From NCBI GenBank assembly GCA_021818955.1, contig JAKASR010000005.1, positions 1 through 64,000 of the forward strand: 64,000 nucleotides of DNA, in the 5' to 3' direction. The notes beneath the pieces are model-generated. The model was not told the DNA's origin and searched no databases. It saw nothing but the letters and a program-made list of their open reading frames with translations. Of the stretch, positions 32,947 through 42,100 are shown piece by piece (position 1 is the stretch's first letter; every line of letters starts with the position of its first letter). Origin of the DNA: Acidobacteriota bacterium (lineage in GTDB: Bacteria > Acidobacteriota > Terriglobia > Terriglobales > SCQP01). The translations under genes were made by a program, and so were the position numbers.

Positions 32947-33894
32947 TCACGGCAACGCGCGGGTGAGGATGGTGGGATCGATGTTGCCGCCACTGAGGAT
33001 GAGACCAATGCGGCGATGGCCGGTGATGCGCCCGTGTATGACGGCGGCGGCGGCGGCGGCGCCGGAAGGCTCGACCAGGGTTTTCATCCGCAGCAGCAGC
33101 AGGCGCACCGCGGCCAGCAACTCTTCGTCGGTGACGGTTACGATGGCGCGCAGGTGCTGTTGCATGATGGGAAAGGTCAGCTTGCCCGGTTGCGGCGTGC
33201 GCAGGCCGTCGGCCAGGGTGGGATTTTCGGTTATCGCGGTGATGCGGCCCAGCTTGAGCGAGAGCTGGGCGTCGGCGGCGGTGGCGGGTTCAATCCCATA
33301 GACGGCGATTTGCGGGTTGTGGGCGTGGGCGCTGAGCGCCGAGCCGGCAATCAGCCCGCCGCCGCCCACCGGCACGGCCAAAGCCTCCAGGCCGGGCACC
33401 TCTTCCAACAGTTCCAGCGCCGCCGTGCCCTGGCCGGCGATGATTTCGGCATCGTCAAACGGCGGCACCAGCACGCGGCCCTCGCGCTCGACCAGATCCG
33501 CCGCCAGCGCCTCCCGGCTTTGTTCGGCGCGGTCGTAAAGATGGACACGGCCGCCGAAGGCGCGCACCGCTTCCAGCTTCAAGCGCGGTGCGTCGGCCGG
33601 CATGACCAGATCGGCGCTGACGCCCAACTCGCGCGCGGCCAGCGCCACCGCCTGGGCATGATTGCCGCTGGAAAACGCCACCACGCCGCGGGCGCGCTCC
33701 GCCGGCGTCAACTGCAGCATCCGGTTCATGGCGCCGCGAATTTTAAACGCCCCGCCGCGCTGCAGGTTTTCCGCCTTGCAATACACTTCGGCGCCCGCAG
33801 CCTCGTCGAGCGATCGGGAATGCAGCACCGGCGTGCGATGAATGCGGCCGGCCAGCCGCCGCCGGGCGGCTTGTATGCGCTCGAAATCGCTCAT
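32947..33894 (-). CDS. Threonine/serine dehydratase-like PLP enzyme
   Basis: The 315-residue protein is a fold-type II PLP enzyme of the threonine dehydratase group. It has the PLP-binding lysine in RGGAFKIRGAMNRM, VAFSSGNHAQAVALAARELG and the glycine-rich phosphate loop VPVGGGGLIAGSAL. No C-terminal ACT domain is present, so it is the catabolic (TdcB) or serine racemase-like type. The ATG at 33894 overlaps the GNAT stop as ATGA, so it is the last gene of the amidase-GNAT-dehydratase operon. It may degrade threonine or serine, or racemise serine. Confidence 0.85.
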   Translation of the reverse strand: MSDFERIQAARRRLAGRIHRTPVLHSRSLDEAAGAEVYCKAENLQRGGAFKIRGAMNRMLQLTPAERARGVVAFSSGNHAQAVALAARELGVSADLVMPADAPRLKLEAVRAFGGRVHLYDRAEQSREALAADLVEREGRVLVPPFDDAEIIAGQGTAALELLEEVPGLEALAVPVGGGGLIAGSALSAHAHNPQIAVYGIEPATAADAQLSLKLGRITAITENPTLADGLRTPQPGKLTFPIMQQHLRAIVTVTDEELLAAVRLLLLRMKTLVEPSGAAAAAAVIHGRITGHRRIGLILSGGNIDPTILTRALP

Positions 33895-34421
33895 GGCTGC
33901 CCCGCTTTCCCGCTCCACCGGGGACGCAGCCAAAGCTGCTCAAGCTCCGGCTCGGCGCGATACATGCCAGGACGATGGATTTCCATGTGGCGTTCGGGAT
34001 GCTCCACCGGCAAAAAACCGCTCTGGCGGTAGAGCGCCTGCATATCGCGCGTCACCAGGCTCCAGCGCCGCAGCTCCTGCAGCCAGGGATGCGCGCGAAT
34101 GCACTGCATCAGCCATTTTCCCAGCCCCTGCCTGCGCCATTCCGGCGCGATGAAGACGTCGGCGACGTAAGCGTAGGTGGCGTAATCGCTGATCACCCGC
34201 GCCAGGCCGCATAGCCCGGCATCCGTTTCCGCCGCCAGCCGGTAGAGTCCGAAGCAGAGCGAATTGCGCAGCGCGCAGTCGAACACCGGCCGGGGAATGT
34301 TCTCGGCCCAATAGCTGGAGGCGATCATGCGATGCGCCGCCGCGGGATCGAGCCGCTGCGGATCGGTGCTGATCTCCCAGCCCTCGCGCCGCCAACTTTC
34401 GATGGGAATGGAGTCGCCCAT
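33891..34421 (-). CDS. GNAT-family N-acetyltransferase
   Basis: The 176-residue protein has the GNAT core: SDYATYAYVADVFIAPEWRR, QGLGKWLMQCIRAH (acetyl-CoA phosphate loop QGLGKWL), then WSLVTRDMQALYRQSGF and the C-terminal RHMEIHRP. The ATG at 34421 lies 5 bp after the amidase stop and gives MGDSIPIESW; the frame is open further upstream but only over amidase-coding DNA. The family is related to YjgM/ArgA-like acetyltransferases of small molecules. The substrate is unknown. Confidence 0.8.
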   Translation of the reverse strand: MGDSIPIESWRREGWEISTDPQRLDPAAAHRMIASSYWAENIPRPVFDCALRNSLCFGLYRLAAETDAGLCGLARVISDYATYAYVADVFIAPEWRRQGLGKWLMQCIRAHPWLQELRRWSLVTRDMQALYRQSGFLPVEHPERHMEIHRPGMYRAEPELEQLWLRPRWSGKAGQP

Positions 34422-34426
34422 AGAAG

Positions 34427-35923
34427 TCAAACCGCCAGGTGGGGATGATGGCGATACCATCCGGCAGCGGCTTCGAAGGCGCCGGCAATTGCGAGCAGCC
34501 GAGCTTCGGCCAGCGGGGCGCCCACGATTTCCAGCCCCACCGGCATCGGCGGCGGCTCGGCCTTGCCCACCTGCGCCGCAGGCCGGACAAAGCCCATGTT
34601 GACGGCCACGGCGGGCAGGCCCAGCAGGTTGCCGGCGCCGCCTAATTGGTAATTATTGGGCTTGCGTTTTTTCGCCGGCGGGTGGGCGGGTTTTGCTTTC
34701 GCGCCCGGGACAGGATGCTTTTCCTGCTGGTCGAAGGGAAGATCGGCCAGCGGCGGCAGACTGCTGGCGCCGGGATGCACCAGGGCATCGAAATTTTCCA
34801 TGTAAGCGGCGAAATGCTGCTGGGCGGCGCGGCGAAAACGAAAGGCGCGCAGATAATCCACCGCCTTGATTTCCGCCCCCGCAAAAAGTCCGGTGGACTG
34901 GCGGGGATCGGAGAGCAAATGCACCGCGGGACTGTCCAGCAACGGCTCGAAGGCCGAGGCGCCTTCCGCGCCGAGAATCAGGCTGGCGGCCGCGCCATAG
35001 GGCAGGTCGGGAAGCGAGGTGGCGGCCAGCGTGGCGCCAAGTCGGCGGAACAGGGCTAGCGCCTGGCGATAGGGTTCGCGCACCGGGCTGGAGGCCGGCA
35101 GCGAGGTCACGGGAAAGTAGCCCAGGCGAACGCCCTCCAGCCGCGCGGGGATGCGGTGCGGGCGGAATCGTCCAGGCAGGGCGCTGGCGTCGCGGGGATC
35201 GGAGCCGGCGATGGCGGCCAGGATCCAGCCCAAATCGCCGATGCGGCGCGCCATCGGCCCCAGCTTATCCATGGTCCAACTTAAAGCCATGGCGCCGGCG
35301 CGGCTGACGCGGCCGTAGGTGGGCCGCAGCCCAGCAATGCCGCACCAGGTGGACGGATTGACGATGGAGCCCCAGGTCTCCGAACCGATGGCAAAGCCCA
35401 CCAGGCCGGCGGCCACCGCCGCGCCGGGACCGCTGGAGCTGCCGCCGGTCCAGCGCCGGGGATCCCAGGGATTCCGCGCCGGGCCGGTAAAGGCGGCGCC
35501 GGCCATATGGTAATCGCCGCCGCCGGCCAGTTCGATCATTGCCAGTTTGGCGGCCAGCACCGCGCCGGCCGCTTCCAGCCGGGCAATGACCGTGGCGTTG
35601 TCGCGCGGCACCCGATCGCGGAAAGGGGCCGCGCCCCAGGTGGTGCGTATGCCGGCGGTATCGAGCAGATCTTTGGCGCCGTAAGGAATGCCGTGCAGCG
35701 GCCCGCGCCAATGCCCGGCGGCTATTTCGGCATCGGCGCGGCGCGCCTGCGCGCGCGCCAGATCGGCGGTCACGGTCACTACCGCATTGAGCCTGGTCCC
35801 GATGCGGTCGAGGCGTTCCAGAAAAAACTCGGTCAGCTCGAGCGAGCTGAATGTGCGGCGGCGTAGGGCGTCGCCAAGTTGGGTGACGCTAAGAAATGCG
35901 GTGGATTCCGGCAGGCGTTTCAT
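34427..35923 (-). CDS. Amidase (amidase-signature family)
   Basis: The 498-residue protein has the Ser-cisSer-Lys catalytic triad typical of the family: Lys in GIPYGAKDLLDTAG, and the serines in WTGGSSSGPGAAVAAGLVGF. GSETWGSIVNPSTWCGIAGL follows, as in amidases and GatA. The ATG at 35923 overlaps the upstream stop (TGATG), which favours it over the GTG three bases earlier. An insert with a Lys/Pro-rich stretch (AKAKPAHPPAKKRKPNNYQL) lies near residue 430. Substrate is unknown; GatA is unlikely because no gatB or gatC is nearby. Confidence 0.85.
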   Translation of the reverse strand: MKRLPESTAFLSVTQLGDALRRRTFSSLELTEFFLERLDRIGTRLNAVVTVTADLARAQARRADAEIAAGHWRGPLHGIPYGAKDLLDTAGIRTTWGAAPFRDRVPRDNATVIARLEAAGAVLAAKLAMIELAGGGDYHMAGAAFTGPARNPWDPRRWTGGSSSGPGAAVAAGLVGFAIGSETWGSIVNPSTWCGIAGLRPTYGRVSRAGAMALSWTMDKLGPMARRIGDLGWILAAIAGSDPRDASALPGRFRPHRIPARLEGVRLGYFPVTSLPASSPVREPYRQALALFRRLGATLAATSLPDLPYGAAASLILGAEGASAFEPLLDSPAVHLLSDPRQSTGLFAGAEIKAVDYLRAFRFRRAAQQHFAAYMENFDALVHPGASSLPPLADLPFDQQEKHPVPGAKAKPAHPPAKKRKPNNYQLGGAGNLLGLPAVAVNMGFVRPAAQVGKAEPPPMPVGLEIVGAPLAEARLLAIAGAFEAAAGWYRHHPHLAV

Positions 35924-36183
35924 CACTGGCGCCTCCGCCGTAGCCGGGCGGGTATCGCGGAAAAGACAAAATCCGGCTCGTAATCGTAGCCGAGCGGAAA
36001 TTTTTTCAGGGAGGACGCTTGCCGCGCCTGGCCGGCTACGTCCTTTTTATAGGCCGGCAACTGCCCAGAGGGCAATTCCGGCGGCGCGGCGGAATTGTCC
36101 TTCGCCGGCGGAACGGCGGCCAGTTTCCAGGGCGCTGCGCCCAAAAGCGCCAGCCCCATTTGCGCAAGACGTCGGCGTGTCAT
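35923..36183 (-). CDS. Small Tat-signal protein upstream of the amidase
   Basis: The 86-residue protein starts at the ATG at 36183, chosen because CCGGAG lies 8 nt upstream. The N-terminus is a twin-arginine-type signal (TRRRLAQMGLALLGAAPWKL) followed by about 60 residues rich in Pro and Lys ending in KKFPLGYDYEPDFVFSAIPA. Similar small signal-bearing proteins precede amidase genes in related bacteria; I infer it is exported. It is coupled to the amidase by a 1-bp stop/start overlap. Function unknown. Confidence 0.55.
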   Translation of the reverse strand: MTRRRLAQMGLALLGAAPWKLAAVPPAKDNSAAPPELPSGQLPAYKKDVAGQARQASSLKKFPLGYDYEPDFVFSAIPARLRRRRQ

Positions 36184-36517
36184 TGGCATAACTCCGGAAA
36201 GCAAACATTATGCGGCAAGGCTGGATTTTCCGCCATGCGCTATTGGGCATAATCCTCACTCAGGCGAAGAATCAGCGGCGAGGCGCCGCAATCGCCCCGC
36301 CCCGCTTACCCAACATGAACACGGCTTCGAATCCAGCGCCGCTGCGGGCGCTGCCGCGGGTAAAACTCCGGTGAGCATCGAGCGGCTGCCGCCAGCGCTG
36401 GCGCTGCTGATATAAAGTTTTTTGAGGTTTGAGTTCTGCGGTTGGAGGCGGATCGGCCCACTTTTTTCTTTTCGGCGCCGGTGCTCAACTCCATCCCGCT
36501 GACGCTAAACTAACTGC
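36184..36517. other. Intergenic region between divergent operons
   Basis: This 334-bp gap separates the minus-strand amidase operon from the plus-strand agmatine operon. It holds a short ATG-initiated frame (about 36315) without a convincing ribosome binding site, followed by another short open stretch; neither has recognisable homology. I see no clear promoter or riboswitch. Confidence 0.3.
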
Positions 36518-37408
36518 ATGGCGCGACATGTCAAGCTGGCGCTGCTGCAGATGGCGGCGGCGGAAGCCGCGGAGACCAATTTGCGGCGCACGCTGGAGAA
36601 AATGGATGCGGCCGCCGATGCGGGCGCGCAGATCGTGGCCACCCAGGAGCTTTTCCGCACCCCCTATTTCTGCCAGTCCGAGGAACACCGCTGGTTTGAG
36701 CAGGCGGAACCGATTCCCGGTCCGACCACGGAAAAATTGTGCGAGTGGGCGCGGCGGCGCGAAGTGGTGGTGGTCGCTTCGCTGTTCGAGCGCCGCATGC
36801 CCGGGCTGTACCATAACACCGCCGTGGTGATTGATGCCGGCGGGCTACTGCTCGGCCGCTACCGGAAAATGCATATTCCCGACGATCCGTTGTACTTGGA
36901 AAAATTTTATTTCACGCCCGGCGATCTGGGATTTCCGGTCTTTGCCACGCGGCGGGGGCGGATCGCGGTGCAGGTTTGCTGGGACCAATGGTTTCCGGAA
37001 GGAGCGCGATTGGCGGCGCTGGGAGGGGCGGAATTGCTGATCTTTCCCACCGCGATAGGCTGGCATCCGGCAGAAAAAGCGGCTTGGGGCGAGCGGCAAC
37101 TGCAATCCTGGCAACTGATCCAGCGCAGCCATGCCATCGCCAACGGTTTTTATGTGGCTGCGCCCAATCGGGTCGGCTGGGAGCGGCTTGCGGGCGAGGG
37201 CTTGGAATTCTGGGGCCACAGCTTCATCAGCAACCCTTCCGGCCAGATCGTCGCCCAGGCCGATCATCAGCAGGAAGCGATTGTCGCCGCCGAACTCGAT
37301 CTCGATCAGGTCGCCGAAGCGCGCACCCACTGGCCTTTTCTGCGCGACCGCCGCATTGAAGCCTATGGCGACTTGAATCTGCGCGCGCGGCCGGCGCGGC
37401 CGGAATGA
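36518..37408 (+). CDS. aguB: N-carbamoylputrescine amidase
   Basis: AguB hydrolyses N-carbamoylputrescine to putrescine, CO2 and ammonia. The 296-residue protein is a nitrilase-superfamily hydrolase with the catalytic Glu44 in ATQELFRTPYFC, Lys in RYRKMHIPDDP, and the nucleophile Cys in VQVCWDQWFPEGAR. These and the segment IGWHPAEKAAWGERQLQSWQ are diagnostic of AguB. The gene overlaps aguA by 4 bp (ATGA), giving a two-gene agmatine-to-putrescine operon. Length fits the family (about 295). Confidence 0.92.
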   Translation: MARHVKLALLQMAAAEAAETNLRRTLEKMDAAADAGAQIVATQELFRTPYFCQSEEHRWFEQAEPIPGPTTEKLCEWARRREVVVVASLFERRMPGLYHNTAVVIDAGGLLLGRYRKMHIPDDPLYLEKFYFTPGDLGFPVFATRRGRIAVQVCWDQWFPEGARLAALGGAELLIFPTAIGWHPAEKAAWGERQLQSWQLIQRSHAIANGFYVAAPNRVGWERLAGEGLEFWGHSFISNPSGQIVAQADHQQEAIVAAELDLDQVAEARTHWPFLRDRRIEAYGDLNLRARPARPE

Positions 37409-38478
37409 CCCCGCCTGCCATGCCGGTTCTCCGGCGTACCTCCCTGCCCCCCGGCGAAGCCGGCTACCGCATGCCGGCGGAGTGGGAACCGCACGAGGCT
37501 ACCTGGCTTTCCTGGCCGCACAAGGAGGCCAGTTGGCCAGGAAAATTAGAGACCGTGCCGACCGTGTTTGCCGCCATGGCGCGGGCCCTGGCCGGCGGCG
37601 AGCGCGTGCACATCAATGCCGCCGCGGCGTTGCGCCCTTCCGCTGAAGCTTGCCTGCGCCAGGCGGGCGTGCGCATGGAACAGGTGCGTTGGTTTGAGAT
37701 TCCCACCGACGACGCCTGGGTGCGCGATCATGGGCCCATCTTTCTGGTGCGGGAATCGGCGGGAAAACGGGAACGGGTCATCGTGGATTGGGGCTATAAC
37801 GCCTGGGGAGGAAAATATCCGCCCTTTGAACAGGATGACGCCGTGCCCAGCCGCATCGGCGAAGCCTTAAGCGAGCCGGTGTGGAAAGAAGAAATGGTGC
37901 TGGAGGGCGGCTCCATCGAGGTCAACGGCCGCGGAACGTTGCTGACCACCGAAGCCTGCCTGCTCAACCCCAACCGCAATCCCGGACTCAGCCGGATGGA
38001 AATCGAAAAAAAATTGCGCGCGACGCTGGGCGTGCGCCAGATCCTTTGGCTGGGAGAAGGCATTGCCGGAGACGATACCGACGGCCATGTGGACGACCTG
38101 GCGCGCTTTGCCGCGCCCGATACGGTGCTGGCCGCGGTGGAAGACGATCCGGAAGACATTAACTTCCGGCCGTTGCGGGAAAATCTCGCCCGCTTGCGCG
38201 CAATGCGCGATGAAAGCCGGCGCGCGCTGAATATTGTCACCTTGCCTATGCCCGCGCCGGTGATCTACCAGGACCAGCGCTTGCCGGCCAGTTACTTGAA
38301 TTTTTATATTGGCAATCGCGCCGTGCTGCTGCCGGTCTTCGACTGCCCGGCCGACCGGAAAGCCCTGGCGATTTTGCAGCGCGTCTTTTCCGGCCGCGAG
38401 ATCGTTCCCATCGCCTGCACCGACATGATCTGGGGTTTGGGCGCCTGCCACTGCGCCACCCAGCAACAACCTCTATAG
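37405..38478 (+). CDS. aguA: Agmatine deiminase
   Basis: AguA converts agmatine to N-carbamoylputrescine and ammonia. The 357-residue protein shows RMPAEWEPHEATWLSWPHKE, DDAWVRDHGPIFLV, the acidic NPNRNPGLSRMEIEKKL, GDDTDGHVDDLARF with catalytic Asp and His, and the C-terminal catalytic Cys in GACHCATQQQP. These are the family hallmarks. It starts within the aguB stop codon, so both enzymes are made together. No arginine decarboxylase gene is in the window, so agmatine may come from elsewhere in the genome or from outside. Confidence 0.93.
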   Translation: MTPPAMPVLRRTSLPPGEAGYRMPAEWEPHEATWLSWPHKEASWPGKLETVPTVFAAMARALAGGERVHINAAAALRPSAEACLRQAGVRMEQVRWFEIPTDDAWVRDHGPIFLVRESAGKRERVIVDWGYNAWGGKYPPFEQDDAVPSRIGEALSEPVWKEEMVLEGGSIEVNGRGTLLTTEACLLNPNRNPGLSRMEIEKKLRATLGVRQILWLGEGIAGDDTDGHVDDLARFAAPDTVLAAVEDDPEDINFRPLRENLARLRAMRDESRRALNIVTLPMPAPVIYQDQRLPASYLNFYIGNRAVLLPVFDCPADRKALAILQRVFSGREIVPIACTDMIWGLGACHCATQQQPL

Positions 38479-38600
38479 TGCCCTTTTTGGCAATCACGAG
38501 CCCCGCTTTTTCAGACAACGCCATGCCAGGCGGCGGCGTCTGAGGCTATGACCACTTTCCGCGATGACGTGGGTGGACTCTCAGAAGAGCGAGGCCAATC

Positions 38601-39023
38601 ATGAAGTGTTCCGAGTTGATGCACGCGCCGCAAACCTGCTTGCCGAATGAGCGTCTAATGGATTGCTTAGCCATCATGAAAGCGCAGGATGTGGGTTCGG
38701 TGCCGATCGTTGAAGACCGGGAAAGCATGCGTCCGTTGGGGGTGGTCACCGACCGCGATGCCGCGCTACTTTTAGGCAGAACCGATCGCCGTGCTTCCGA
38801 AGTCACCTGCCGCGAGGCCATGAGCACTCCGGCCATTACTTGTGAAGAAGAAGACGATATTAAAGATGCCGTGGATCTGATGCGCCGCCATCAGTTGCGC
38901 CGCATGCTGGTTACGCAGAATGGGCGGCTGGTCGGCATCATCGCGCATGCCGACCTGGCGCGGGAAAAATCGGGTGAAGCGAAGAAAGTGCTGGAGGACG
39001 TTTCGCAGCCCAAGGCGGCATAA
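38601..39023 (+). CDS. CBS-domain-pair protein
   Basis: The 140-residue protein consists of two CBS motifs and little else. The first includes ERLMDCLAIMKAQDVGSVPI and PLGVVTDRDAA; the second includes AVDLMRRHQLRRMLV and RLVGIIAHADLA. Such proteins bind adenine nucleotides and act as sensors. It has a partial Shine-Dalgarno (GAGCGAGG) and stands alone between aguA and metH. Its target is unknown. Confidence 0.85.
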   Translation: MKCSELMHAPQTCLPNERLMDCLAIMKAQDVGSVPIVEDRESMRPLGVVTDRDAALLLGRTDRRASEVTCREAMSTPAITCEEEDDIKDAVDLMRRHQLRRMLVTQNGRLVGIIAHADLAREKSGEAKKVLEDVSQPKAA

Positions 39024-39195
39024 TCTTTATCTTTCCAGCCAGATCGCTTGCTGGCGGCGAAGAGGCGTTGTGTCCTCGGGTATTCGCGCGCGCCTGAGCC
39101 TCATCGCCGCCGCAAATCAAGCTACCTTCCCGATAAAGAACCTGAGGCATGAACTGCCGCTCTCGCCCGAATTAGCGGGCCGGAAGCATTCGAAC

Positions 39196-42100
39196 TCAAA
39201 CTGGCACGGCGCGTCCGGCGGCTTCTTCGCTGACGGAAAAATAGCTGCAATCGAGATGATGAAACACCAACGCGCTGGTCGAAGCCTCCGGGTCCATCAT
39301 CATGCCCTCGGTCAGTTCCACGCCGATGTCTTCGGGGCGCAACAGTTTCCAGATGCCGGCCTGGCTATGGATGTCGGGACAGGCGGGATAGCCGAAGGCG
39401 TAGCGCTTGCCGCGGTAGCGGGAAGTAAAGCGCTGTTGCATGGTCATACCGGGGGGGTCGGGAAAGCCCCAATCCTCGCGCAGGCGGCGGTGCAGGTATT
39501 CGGCCGCGGCCTCGGCGGTTTCCAGCGCCAGCACTTGCAGGCCGTGCGAAACGAAGAATTTTCCCTGCCGGCGCGCGGCTTCGCTGCGCTCGCGCACGCC
39601 GGCGCCGGCGGTGACCACGAACAGGGCCAAATGGTCGCGGCGACCCTCGCGCGCAGGCAGAATGTAATCGGCCAGACAGAGGCCTTCCGGGCGCGGCTGG
39701 CGCTCGAACTGAAACGTGTGCAGCGGAGTGGCGGCGCCGGGCGCGAACAGGTGAATGGCGTTGCCTTCCGATTCGGCCTCAAAAAATTGCCAGACCGCGC
39801 GCGGGCGCAAAAACTCCCGCGCCTGCTGCTTCAAGTCTTCCACCTGCGCCGCCAGCTCCAGCGCTTTGCGGTCGCGCTCGGCCAAGGCCTGCTCAAAGTT
39901 GCCTTTGAAACCGAGGTGGTGCCGATAGAGCAAATGGGGATTGATATAGCTCCATAACTCGTCGAGATCGGCGAGCGGGCGGACACGGCGATCCAGATAC
40001 GGAGCGGCGGGCAAGGGCAAATCGGTGCGCACTTTGGCGCTGCGCCGCGCCGGCGCGATAGCGGGCGCGGGAGGGGCGGAAGAGGCCGGCGCCGGCACTG
40101 CGGCCGCGGCGGCGGCCGATTCCGAGGCGGCGGCGAGCGCGGCGCGCAGGCGCTCGCGTTGTTCCGGGGCCATGATGCGGTTCATCAAATCCAGCCCGGT
40201 CATGGCGTCGCGGGCATAGCCGACCAGTTCCATATACGCCGGGGCGATTTTGGTGCGGGTGAAACGGTCGGAAAGCGCCGCGCCCCCGACCAGCAACGGC
40301 ACGCGCACGCCGGCCTCGCGCAGATCGGAGGCGGTCACCACCATCTGTTGCGCGCTTTTTACCAGCAGCCCGGAAAGCCCGATTACGTCGGGGCGATGCT
40401 TTTGCCAAGCCTCGATTAAAGCTTCCGGCGGCACCTTGATGCCGAGGTTGATGACGTCGTAGCCATTGTTGGAAAGAATAATGTCCACCAGATTTTTGCC
40501 GATGTCGTGGACATCGCCCTTGACCGTGGCCAGCAGGATGCGGCCGCGGTGCAGGGAATCGGTTTTTTCCATGAACCGCTGCAGATGGGCGACGGCGGCC
40601 TTCATGGCCTCGGCCGATTGCAGCACCTCGGCGACGATCAGCTCGTTGGCGTTAAATAGGCGGCCCACCTCGCTCATGCCGGCCATCAGCGGCCCATTGA
40701 TGATATCGAGCGGGCGGGCGCCCTCGGCCAGCTTGCGATCAAGGTCTTCGACCAGGCCGTCTTTCGAGCCCTCGACGATATAGCGCGCCAGGCGCTCGTC
40801 GAGCGAGAGCGCGGCGGCGGCGGCGCGCTGGCGTGCTCCGGACTGGCGGAAATGCTGGCTCAGGGCGGCGATCAGATACTGATTGACGGCGATTTTTTGC
40901 TCGCGCGTCTGCAAGCGCCAGTCTCCGGAAGCGGCGCGGAGCAGCTCGGCCTGGGGGTGATCGGCCGGGACTTCCGCCGGCGGCCGATTGTATAAAAGCG
41001 CTTCGGCCAGCTCACGCTCCGCGGCGGGAATGGAGGCGAAGCGCTCGATTTTTTCCGAATTGACGATCGCCAGATCGAGCCCGGCGCGTGTGGCGTGATA
41101 GAGGAATACGGAGTTCACCACCTCGCGCGCCGCCGCCGGCAGGCCGAAGCTGATGTTGGAAATGCCCAGAATGGTGCGGGTATCGGGCAGTTCGGCTTTG
41201 ATCAGGCGTATGCCCTCAATGGTTTCCACCGCCCCCCCGATATAGTTTTCATCGCCGGTGGCGCAGGGAAACACCAGCGGATCCACGACAATGTCTTCCG
41301 GCGGGATGCCGTATTTTTGCGTCAGCAGCTCCACCGAGCGGCGGGCCACGGCCAGTTTGCGCTCGCGGGTAAAGGCTTGCGCCTGCACCGGGTCTTCATC
41401 AATGCAACCTACCACCAGGGCGGCGCCGTACTGGCGGGCCAGCGGCGCTACCCGTTCGAACTTCAGCTCGCCATCTTCCAGATTGATGGAATTGATCAGG
41501 CTTTTGCCCTGGCAATAGGTCAGAGCCAGCTCGATGGCGCGGGCGTCGGTGGTGTCGATCATGATCGGCGCCTTGATTTTGCGGATGAGCTGCTCGTAAA
41601 ACGGGGAAATGTCGCGCAGCTCGTCGCGCTCGGTGCTTTGCAGGCAGACGTCCACGATCTGCGCGCCATTGCGCACCTGGCGGCGGCCGATTTCCGAGGC
41701 CTCTTCCCAGCGCTCTTCCGCAATCAAGCGCATGAACTGCCGCGAGCCGATGACATTGGTGCGCTCGCCCACCAGCAAAGGACGGGTGGAAGGCTCCGCC
41801 TCGGCCACATCAATGCCGGAGTAGAAGCTGCGCCGCGACGGCGCAGGCAGACGGCGCGGAGGCTTGCCCTCGACCATGTGGGCCAGGGCGCGAATATGCG
41901 CGTCGGTGGTGCCACAGCAGCCGCCCACGAGGTTGAGCCAGCCCCGGTCCACAAAGCGCTCAAGCTGGGCCGCAAGCGTATCGGGCGTCTCCAGATAATG
42001 GCCTTCTTCATCCGGCAGGCCGGCGTTGGGGTAGCAGGAGATAGCGCAGGGGGCCAGGCCGGACAAGCTGCGGATATGATCGGTCATGAACTCCGGACCG

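Noticed and set aside
36315-36415. Two short coupled frames before aguB (about 19 and 14 codons)
   Set aside because: They might be a leader peptide, but there is no ribosome binding site, no attenuator structure and no amino-acid bias.
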